Positions 57,137 to 64,000 of a stretch of 64,000 bases of DNA are shown here, in pieces; position 1 is the first letter of the stretch, and the number at the start of each line of letters is the position of its first letter. The DNA comes from Leishmania mexicana MHOM/GT/2001/U1103 (Eukaryota > Euglenozoa > Kinetoplastea > Trypanosomatida > Trypanosomatidae). The DNA lies in contig NC_018315.1 of the NCBI RefSeq assembly GCF_000234665.1, positions 1-64,000 on the forward strand. The letters run 5' to 3'. Made by a program: the position numbers and the translations under genes. The notes beneath the pieces are model-generated. The model ran no database searches and was not told where the DNA came from. It worked only from the letters and a program-made list of their open reading frames with translations.

Positions 57137-59018
57137 AGTAAACGTCACCCACTCGTGATGTGCCCCCCCCCCCGCCCCTCCCCCGTGGATGCGTGTATGC
57201 ATGTGTCGACTGCGCTTCTGCAGGGAGCATCTGACGTTGTAACTTTGTTCCTCTGTGTGTGAAAGCGGTGTGGTGCGGCTGCGGTGGCTTTGGTGGATCG
57301 GAGACGACAGCGTGGTGCCTTGCTTGTGCTGCCGGTGCAACGGCGTGGGTCACCTCCCTCCACCGCGCCCCCCCCGCTCATGCCTTTCGCCACTGCCCTC
57401 TCTCTCTACGATGGGGCTCACGCAGCCTCGGTGTATGGATGCGCTGACGTCCTTTGGAGAGTAAGAGGGTGGTGAGAGGAACGGAGTGTTTGACGGAAAC
57501 GGCACGACACGGATATCCTTCACATCCTGCGCCCCACCCACCCCTCTCACTCGCACGCTCTTCTCCGTCGTCCTGCCTGCTTCTCTGTGATCGCTCGGCC
57601 TTGCATCTTTCCTGTCTGCTGTTGCCGGCGTGCCCTGATGACGGGGGCTACCTCGGCGTGGCATCAGGGTCCAGTGACCCCACTCTGTGTGTGGAGGGGA
57701 CAAGCAGGGCACCTTCCCCCCTCACTATGCCCGCCAACGACGTAGCGAAGTGAGAGCGGTGTATCGCTGCTGATGTGGGCGGTCAGGTCCTGGATGGCGC
57801 TGCGCCGGAGCGACCCGCGACAGTGAACGCGTAGGTGCCGTCCACATGATGGGCAGAGCTCAAGACAGACGCCGTGCTCCGATGACGGGGTGGGTGTATT
57901 GCTGTGATGCGTGTCTAGCGTTGCTTTGCACGACGCAATGGGGGCCTGCGTGAGCGGCCGGGGTCACGTGGCGTTCAGCTCACGTTGTATGGCGGTATGG
58001 GCACGCTGTTGAACCGCAAGGCAGTGTTGGTTGGCATGCGCGGTGCTTTGTTGAGGAGCACGAGCCGTTGGGGCGGCTGCTCTCGAGCATCTTTGTGGAC
58101 TCTCTCGCTCTCTCTTAAGCGGATGCCGCCGCGCTTTTGTTTTCTGTGTGTGCAGCAGCGTAATTCGGATGCACGAGCGCATCCGCACCGTTGGCTGCGT
58201 CGTCACACGACTCTGGGATCTCGATGGGGCATGGGGACCTCTGTGTGTGTGTGTGTGCTCACCTCCCTTGTTCCGTTCCTCACCCTCCTTTCCCAACGTG
58301 CAGTGGACATCATTGGGGGCCCACGTGGACACCAAGACAAGCATGTGAGCGCGTCGGCGAAGATGTTGCGATGCTTGCAGCGCTCGCAGCAGTGGCGCCT
58401 CTCTCGCCCTCCACCCCCTCGTTGAGTCACCGATGCCTGTGTGGGTGTGAGTCGCGACGCACGTGTGCGCTGCAGTAGGGCGTGACGGCCGCGAGTGGTC
58501 TCAACGGCATCGCGGCTTAAGCAGTGTCGCGGGACACCCCGTGCGCAGCCACACCAACTTCCGCCCACCTCTCTTTGCCTGTCATGTAAAAAGTCTTTGC
58601 CATCTGATCCGTTGCTTCCTCTGTCTCTCAGCCCCTCGCTGGCTTCTCTCCCCGCCACCGGTGGGCACAGTCCCTTACCTTCAGCGCAGCGCCGCTGCGC
58701 TGACCTTCGTTGCTTCTGCTGTTCCATTTGTGTGCATATTTTTCTTTTTCCGCCTCCAGTGTGTCGTAGCTTCTCTGCACCCTCCATCCCATCTGCGGCG
58801 CTCCGCCCTGTCACTCCCGCTCCCTCCCTGTCCATAGCTCGCAGCCCTGCTGCTGCACCCCCCCCCCACCGTCCCTCGTTGCCTTGGCTGAGAGAGTTCT
58901 ACCTAGAGCCAGCCCCGCGGTCGCCCTCTCACGTGAAGAAGCGCATGCACGTCTGCGCGCACATCGGGCAGGATCGCAACAACACCGGTATCGGACTCCC
59001 TCAGCGCTCAGCTGCGTC
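57137..59018. other. Intergenic spacer containing SIDER2 copy D
   Basis: C-runs occur at 57163-57184 and 57367-57378. SIDER2 occupies 57633-58019. The remainder to 59018 is pyrimidine-rich (58545-58660, 58800-58880) without a convincing gene. Confidence 0.65.
57633..58019 (+). mobile_element. SIDER2 retroposon remnant, copy D (internally deleted)
   Basis: The Pr77-like start CCCTGAT is at 57633-57639 and its exact complement ATCAGGG at 57663-57669. Compared with copy B, 39 bases are missing after CCCGCCAACG, exactly the span between two CGCCAACG octamers in copy B (22588-22595 and 22627-22634). The end is GTTGAACCGCAA. The copy is sense-oriented, downstream of the pyrophosphatase gene. Confidence 0.88.
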
Positions 59019-59787
59019 ATGTCGCGTTGTGGCGCCGCAGCAGCGGCAGTGTCAGGCGGCGGTCGCACGCTCGCGTCGTTTCCGCGGCTGGCAAACGCGA
59101 AGTCTTCCGCAGCGCCAGGACTTCGCATTCTGTCTGCGCGGGCGCTGCAAGAGGTGGTCAAGGACAGCTGCTGGATGCCGTGCAGGCCGTCCATGTAGCT
59201 CGATCGGGAGTTCAATAGAACGCTAACACGGGCTCTCGGCAGTCCTGTGCGTCGGTGTCACGGACACGCTGGACCTGGACGCACACGCGCCTCTTGCGCA
59301 CCCAGTGACGCAAACCCGCTCCATCGGCTACAGCAACGTGGGAGGCACCGTTGCACCCTTCCGCAGCTCTGCAAGCCGTCCACTGATGAACCAGGTTCTC
59401 TACGCTGAGGCCCCGCTCAACGGCATAGGCGTCATCGCTTGGCTCGAAAGAAGCGACCCAGGAGGCAACCTCGCGCTCCCGATCGAGATGACGGCCCCTC
59501 CCCACCCCTCCTGTGCATCCCTCGTCAAGGGCTACCGCAGCAGTTGTGAAGTTACCGCTACCGCTGCATATCCCGCTCGGCCACCGGCGTTTCTTCGTCG
59601 ATGGGCACCTCTACGGCAAGTGGAGGCCGAATTTTTTCTTTGAAGTACAAGAGCGCCGTGAAGACATAAGCGCGGCGTCTCAGTGCCGCCCGCCTCTCTC
59701 CTCACCGCCATCGTGGGCAACCGCACAGACGCGCTCATGGAGGTATGCAAAGGGCGTGCAATGGCGCTCGTGTGTTGTCAGTGGTAG
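59019..59787 (+). pseudogene. Eroded protein gene with several frameshifts
   Basis: No single frame spans the region, but protein-like text with Leishmania codon bias switches frame repeatedly. The ATG at 59019 gives LRILSARALQEVV; a second frame continues LLDAVQAVHVARSG (about 59167-59208). A third is open from about 59230 to 59643 with TDTLDLDAHAPLAHPV and NQVLYAEAPLNGIGVIAWL. The second frame resumes with RRFFVDGHLYGKWRPNFF (about 59585-59640), and a last piece reads TAIVGNRTDALMEVC and stops at 59785-59787. I read this as one former gene of roughly 250 codons broken by frameshifts and a stop. Sequencing error in part of it is an alternative. I do not recognise the family. Confidence 0.5.
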
Positions 59788-60046
59788 GCGCTCGAAAGCT
59801 CACAAGCGCGTGTTTTGTCTGGCCCTCGGACCGGCGTCACGAAGCCTTCATCACCCTCCCTCCCCTTTTCTGACTCTCTTCGCCTTACCCCTGCGAACCA
59901 ACACCGTCCTCTCCCACATTCTTGGCTGCAGTCACAACACTCACCAACGGCTGCAGGAGCTAGGTATACGGCGCACACGTAGAGGCACTGCGAAAACGTG
60001 AGTGGGGCACCATAGAAGCGACGCAGCTGCGCAACGTAGTTGCGTC
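59788..60046. other. Short spacer with strong splice tract
   Basis: The C/T-rich stretch 59848-59925 ends in GGCTGCAG (AG 59930-59931). It is a good acceptor for the small gene at 60047, leaving a 115-base 5' UTR. Confidence 0.55.
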
Positions 60047-60253
60047 ATGTCACGCTCGGCGTCGAGCTCTTCAGAGTCGCAGCCTCTGCCGACAACCGAC
60101 CACCTTGCAGATGGGAAGCAACGTCAGAGCCTCCTGCAGTACGTCGACCAGCGCATCCAAGAGCTCGAGGAAGAGCGGTGCGAATTGCGCCAGCAGCTGA
60201 GCGACCTCAAGGCAGAGCGGAGCATCATCGAAGCCAAGATGAGCGAGACGTAA
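60047..60253 (+). CDS. Small coiled-coil protein, 68 residues
   Basis: The product starts MSRSASSSSESQPLPTTDHL. A serine-rich head is followed by a single well-formed amphipathic coiled coil (RQSLLQYVDQRIQELEEERC to the end) with clean heptads. A strong splice acceptor 115 bases upstream and the heptad regularity suggest it is real in spite of its size. Similar tiny coiled-coil proteins can be adaptor subunits, for example of cytoskeletal or BLOC-type complexes, but no family is recognised. Confidence 0.6.
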   Translation: MSRSASSSSESQPLPTTDHLADGKQRQSLLQYVDQRIQELEEERCELRQQLSDLKAERSIIEAKMSET

Positions 60254-60937
60254 GTCTCCCGAGGCAGCAGTGGCGACGCTTGATGGGCAGAGAGAGCTTT
60301 AGGGCCTCCTCCGCGCCCGATATGCTTCTTTGGGGACAGAGATCGTGCCATGGCGCTCGCGTCGCATGTGCGCGGCTTGCCTGATTGGTAGATGCACGAC
60401 GTGTGCATGTGTTCGAATCTTTGTGCCGATCAGTATAAAGGAGAATGCCGTACTGCCCGATGGGAAGGCGCGGCAGCCGTTGCTGGTGTTGCTGCTGCTG
60501 CTGCTAGGCCCTCGTGTTCCTCTCCCTCACGTTACCGCCTTGCACAGAAGATACAAGCGGTCAGGAGAGGGACAGCCTACACTTGCGCTGCGTCGCTCTC
60601 ATCTCCTTCACAACCTCAACTGAACAGTCGCACGTGGTCGCCGCTAACGTCGCCGGCGACGACGCAGCTTCCGCCGCGCTTCCTTGCTTCGTACCAGGCG
60701 TTACCCATGGCGGCGCATATACGCGTGATCACGCATACGCACAGCTGTGCATCGAAGGTCTCTCAGTGCGGGTGTGGTCTCTCCCATGTGCCCCCTTTTC
60801 CAGCCCTCTCCCCCTTCCTCTTCTGCCGACACGCCGGTCACACACACACACCACCACCACCACCACCACCCTTGACGCTCGCTTTCTCTCTCTGTTCCTC
60901 CTCCTCATAGCTACGCACCGTAGCTACCCCAACAGCA
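60254..60937. other. Intergenic spacer
   Basis: The spacer holds CTG repeats (60483-60504), a CA run followed by (CAC)n at 60841-60870, and a T/C tract leading to the next acceptor. No gene is seen. Confidence 0.7.
60880..60910 (+). promoter_or_regulatory. Predicted trans-splice acceptor for the carbinolamine dehydratase gene
   Basis: A run of almost pure T and C (60880-60907) ends in ATAG, with AG at 60909-60910. The resulting 5' UTR of 27 bases supports the ATG at 60938. Confidence 0.55.
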
Positions 60938-61273
60938 ATGCGTCGAACCGCTCTTCTCTGCGCGCCTAAAGCCTTATCGGCACCGGCGGTCACCCAGGCA
61001 CTTCAGTCGCTGCCGGGCTGGAGGGTGAATGGCAACAACCGAAACGCCATCGAGCGGGACTATGTCTTTGCCGACTTCATGGAGGCGATGCGCTACATGA
61101 ACACTGTCGCGCCCGTTTGCGAAAAGATGCAGCACCATCCCTGCTGGTCAAACGTCTATAACCGCCTGCACGTGCAGCTGACGACGCACGACGCCGGCAA
61201 CACGGTGACGCAGAAGGACGTGGACCTGGCAAAGGCAATGAACGCGGCGTACGAAGCGATGCGCACGCACTGA
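60938..61273 (+). CDS. Pterin-4-alpha-carbinolamine dehydratase
   Basis: The 111-residue product matches the PCD/DCoH family in length and motifs: LQSLPGWRVNG, RDYVFADFMEAMRYMNTVAPVCEK, and the active-site stretch QHHPCWSNVYNRLHVQLTTHD (H66, H67, P68) followed by VTQKDVDLAKAMN. The enzyme dehydrates 4a-hydroxytetrahydropterin formed by aromatic amino-acid hydroxylases, recycling tetrahydrobiopterin with a dihydropteridine reductase. Leishmania salvages pterins and has a phenylalanine hydroxylase, so the reaction fits. The N-terminus MRRTALLCAPKALSAP could be a short mitochondrial presequence. Confidence 0.94.
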   Translation: MRRTALLCAPKALSAPAVTQALQSLPGWRVNGNNRNAIERDYVFADFMEAMRYMNTVAPVCEKMQHHPCWSNVYNRLHVQLTTHDAGNTVTQKDVDLAKAMNAAYEAMRTH

Positions 61274-61729
61274 GCTGTGGTGGCACAGCAGAGGGCACAC
61301 GGAAAAAAAATGCGGTACGCGCATCACAGGCGCTGAAGCTGCACAAAACATGTATCCTGTCTTCGCTCGCCTTCCCTTCCCCTCCCCCCCCCCCGCCTCT
61401 TCGTAGACCCTGCCCGACCAAGGGTCACTGCCCAGCAACGGTGCACCCACGAGTGCTGTCGTGGAGAAGGCGTACATAGGGCGGCTGCTACGTGCAGCAG
61501 TGGTACAGGCGTTTCAACAGCTGCCCTGTCAGACACACAAACACCCATGACCGCCTGCGAATTCCCCTCTTCCTTCACCGCCCTTCTCTTGCTCACCACA
61601 CTCTGTGTCTGTCTGTGTGCGTGTGTCTCCCCTCAGCCCTCGTCGCCACTCTGTGCTCGCCCCCTACCGCGTATATAAGCACACACACGCCTGCGCGGAT
61701 GTCTTGGCGACACGGTAAGTGGTGCTTGC
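61274..61729. other. Intergenic spacer
   Basis: C/T-rich tracts lie at 61365-61400 and 61563-61634. The latter ends in CTCAG (AG 61635-61636), leaving a 93-base 5' UTR for the RAD51-paralog gene. No gene is seen. Confidence 0.7.
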
Positions 61730-63448
61730 ATGAACACGTCGCCGTTCTACGCGCTACACAGCGCGTACGGCGGCCTGCGTGAGGCGACGCCTCTCGCTGA
61801 TGTGACCGAACAGGGCCCGCCATCCTTGACGGCCGTGAGCGACCCTGTTGGCACTGCGGGCCCCCATGGTGCATCCGTGTCGGTGATGATGTCCAGCACA
61901 GACGCACTGCAGGTGAAGAGTGAAGCGCATATGTTTCACCGCCGTATGCCGGACGACAGCGCTTTCTTAGTGGCGCCAGATGCAGAGCTGTGTGCGCGGC
62001 ACCATGCCTCGCTGGCACAGGTGTGGGCCTGGAGAGCGCGGCTCAGCCAACAGCAGAGCCCCCTTTATCACAGAACATCCACAGTCGCCGCACCGTCAGC
62101 AAGTGGTCACCCTGAGCCTAAAGACACGACGGAGACAACGCTGGAGGGCGACACACTCCACTCTCCGCATCGACCCTGCACGGCAGCTGACCTCCTCCGC
62201 AGCTGCTGCCGGCCCACTCCTCCCCACCCGCTGGCAAGCAGTGGAAGCGACGCGCATGGTCGTGTGTCGACAGTGGCGAGTGCCGCTGCGGCGGTCGTGG
62301 CGGCTTCATCCTCGCACCTCTTCCTCCCCACCGGCCTTCGCTCGCTGGACGCGGCGCTGCTGGGTGGGCTGCGACGCGGATGGGTAACGGAGCTGACGGG
62401 GCTCCCCGGCACGGGCAAAACAACGCTCGCAGCCGCGTGGTGCCGCAGCTGCCTCCGTCACGCCAGATCGTGTGGAGCGACGCATGACTGTGTTTGGCTG
62501 CAGTCCGGCAGCGCCGTCCACTCTGCCGTGCTGGCCATAGCTCATGAAGAGCCAGACGCGACTGAGTTGCCGCCCCTGGCCGATGCCGTGCATGTCGCCT
62601 GCCTCTCAAACCTTGATGGCCTCCAGCAGCTGCTGGACCGCTGGCAAGGCACAGAAGTCTCTGCGTCTCCGCTCTCCACCGTTGGGCTGATTGTGCTGGA
62701 TAGCATCACCGACCTCATGCGGCGTAGCTTCCGCTTCGAAGACGACGACGCGCTGCAGCGGCATGAAGCACTCGCTACGACACTCCAGTCACTGAAGCGG
62801 CTGGCAGAGGAACAGCGAGTGGCAGTCCTCGTCATCACGCAACAGCAGCGCCATCCCTGGCCCGCGTTCGGGCAATCTAGCATTTCGCACACCAGCCGTG
62901 GTGTGTACGAGGCGGACGGCAACGAGGACGAGGGCGACAGCGAGGCGTGGGGCAGCGGGTATGTCAGACATGCAAGTGGAGGCTCAGGTGTCGTCGGCCC
63001 TCATGCTTGCCGTGGCGATTTCAGCTCCGAGGACGTGGGACAGCTTGGTCGGCTTTTCTTCCACAATGTGAACGTGCGGCTGCAGCTGCGAGCCGGTGTG
63101 CGGCCTGCCGGCTGCAGACCCTCCCCGTGCACGCCCTGTGGCGCCGGCGGCCCCGAGGGCGACAGGGAGGCACTGCGGTTCCGGTGGCAACTCGAGGTTT
63201 TGAAGTCTCCGCTGTGTGCGCCGTTCGCCGTAGCCCTTCGGCTGAGGGTTCCGACGCCCTTGTCGGGCTCAGATGGCCCTCCCTGCGTGCCGGGGCTTCC
63301 TCTCTGCGTAGAGGAAATCGATGGCGAAGACGGGAGTCGTGGGGCCGCGGTGCCGCTGGCGCCGAACACACAATTCGAAGAAGGGCTGCCTCTGCTGTCC
63401 CTGGACCCGTGGGACTACACGGAGGTGCCATCCTTCTTGTATCTATAA
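61730..63448 (+). CDS. RAD51 paralog (RecA-fold recombination protein)
   Basis: The 572-residue protein has a RecA-type ATPase core from about residue 200. It reads HLFLPTGLRSLDAALLGGL (the RAD51-family entry motif), Walker A GLPGTGKTT (224-232, K230), Walker B VGLIVLDSITDLMR (D324), and LKRLAEEQRVAVLVITQQQR (the VVITNQ-like motif). The N-terminal 195 residues are not the RAD51 helix-hairpin domain but a low-complexity region, and a Gly/Glu-rich insert (about 390-420) interrupts the core before FFHNVNVRLQL. RAD51 paralogs help load RAD51 on single-stranded DNA. From memory, the Leishmania paralog on chromosome 11 is called RAD51-4, and I leave the symbol blank because I cannot confirm the orthology. 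Confidence 0.88.
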   Translation: MNTSPFYALHSAYGGLREATPLADVTEQGPPSLTAVSDPVGTAGPHGASVSVMMSSTDALQVKSEAHMFHRRMPDDSAFLVAPDAELCARHHASLAQVWAWRARLSQQQSPLYHRTSTVAAPSASGHPEPKDTTETTLEGDTLHSPHRPCTAADLLRSCCRPTPPHPLASSGSDAHGRVSTVASAAAAVVAASSSHLFLPTGLRSLDAALLGGLRRGWVTELTGLPGTGKTTLAAAWCRSCLRHARSCGATHDCVWLQSGSAVHSAVLAIAHEEPDATELPPLADAVHVACLSNLDGLQQLLDRWQGTEVSASPLSTVGLIVLDSITDLMRRSFRFEDDDALQRHEALATTLQSLKRLAEEQRVAVLVITQQQRHPWPAFGQSSISHTSRGVYEADGNEDEGDSEAWGSGYVRHASGGSGVVGPHACRGDFSSEDVGQLGRLFFHNVNVRLQLRAGVRPAGCRPSPCTPCGAGGPEGDREALRFRWQLEVLKSPLCAPFAVALRLRVPTPLSGSDGPPCVPGLPLCVEEIDGEDGSRGAAVPLAPNTQFEEGLPLLSLDPWDYTEVPSFLYL

Positions 63449-64000
63449 CGGGGAAGTGCACCTACATGTGTGAAGACCTCGAACCCCTTGGCATCCTTGT
63501 CATCCGGGACTTGTGGCGATCCCGCCCCCTTCTCTGGGGTGTGTCACGTTGCTGAGCATGACGTCGTGCATTCTCGTACGGCTACTGCTGCTATGAGTGG
63601 TGCTCGCCGTCTCCGTCACGGAGCCACAAGGTTCCTCGACCAGAACACAGAAGTATATCTGCGTAACCCGTACACGCACCGTAGCGGTCTGCTGGCCGTG
63701 CGTGTCGCGCGTGCCGAGCTGCCTCTGCCGCGTATCGCACACGCTTTCAGATGTACGAGTGAATACGGCCCACATCGATGTCCGTCATCCACCGTTGGCT
63801 GTCGGGTCCTTTTCCACGCCCGTGCGCGCATGGGAACGACCGCGTGCGCTGTGCCTTCCCCTTTCCCTCCGCCCTTACCACATGTAATGTCACCCGCCTC
63901 TACCTCTTTCACAAACCACCACCACCGCCGCCCTTTCGTGGGCCCCACCATCACAGAAAATCAAAGAGTTACCGCCCTTGACGCCCTCAAGTCCGACTGC
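63449..64000. other. Intergenic sequence to the window end
   Basis: Unique sequence with a C/T-rich stretch at 63856-63876 and a (CCA)n/(CCG) stretch near 63917-63930. The beginning of the next gene is not visible within the window. Confidence 0.65.

Noticed and set aside
58495..59226. Open frame of 243 codons overlapping the eroded gene
   Set aside because: Most of it is C/T-rich spacer translated as L, P and S. The coding-like segments at its 3' end are in other frames.
1..64000. tRNA, rRNA and snoRNA genes
   Set aside because: I looked for tRNA box B-like motifs and rRNA-like segments on both strands and saw none I could fold into a credible gene; small RNAs cannot be excluded without a covariance search.

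Overview
The window is the left end of a trypanosomatid chromosome, almost certainly Leishmania. It opens with 17 perfect CCCTAA telomere units. About 2.6 kb of gene-poor subtelomere follows, and then roughly 22 intron-less protein genes all lie on the + strand, pointing away from the telomere. That is the layout of one polycistronic unit. Most spacers are 0.35-2.6 kb, and many end in a long pyrimidine tract followed by AG, the expected trans-splice acceptor, just upstream of the chosen ATG. Four near-identical SIDER2 retroposon remnants, a Leishmania hallmark, sit in the spacers in the sense orientation. From memory, seryl-tRNA synthetase, acidocalcisomal pyrophosphatase and a RAD51 paralog in this order resemble the start of Leishmania chromosome 11; this was not checked by search.

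Layout. 0-2.7 kb: telomere and subtelomere. 2.7-8.1 kb: coiled-coil protein, Erv46/ERGIC3-like cargo receptor, gamma-carbonic-anhydrase-like beta-helix protein, and an ABC ATPase without membrane segments. 8.7-16 kb: a SNF2 helicase with a C-terminal HNH domain (ZRANB3-like) and a GCN2-type eIF2alpha kinase. 17.5-22.3 kb: a GRIP-domain golgin made largely of identical 46-residue repeats, interrupted by a 100-N assembly gap. 23-32 kb: RRM-like protein, MORN protein, seryl-tRNA synthetase, CMGC kinase. 32.7-41 kb: an orphan, a NIF3-family protein, a PSP1-domain protein, and a low-complexity protein with a cysteine-rich tail. 43.8-54.9 kb: exocyst Sec15-like, DZIP1-like, MCTS1/Tma20, a divergent DEAD-box helicase and an orphan. 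55.8-64 kb: EF-hand pyrophosphatase, an eroded gene, a 68-residue coiled-coil protein, pterin carbinolamine dehydratase and a RAD51 paralog.

The genes do not form a pathway operon, as is normal for trypanosomatids. Several share themes: translation control and charging (GCN2, SerRS, MCTS1), secretory traffic (Erv46, golgin, Sec15), replication-fork and recombination repair (ZRANB3-like, RAD51 paralog), and flagellum/basal body (MORN, DZIP1-like). The observations most worth a second look are the probable false duplication across the gap in the golgin gene, the loss of all zinc-ligand histidines in the gamma-CA-like protein, an N-terminal lipid-binding-like domain on Sec15, the SIDER2 copies downstream of specific regulatory genes with retained ribozyme-type P1 pairing, and a multiply frameshifted gene at about 59.0-59.8 kb.
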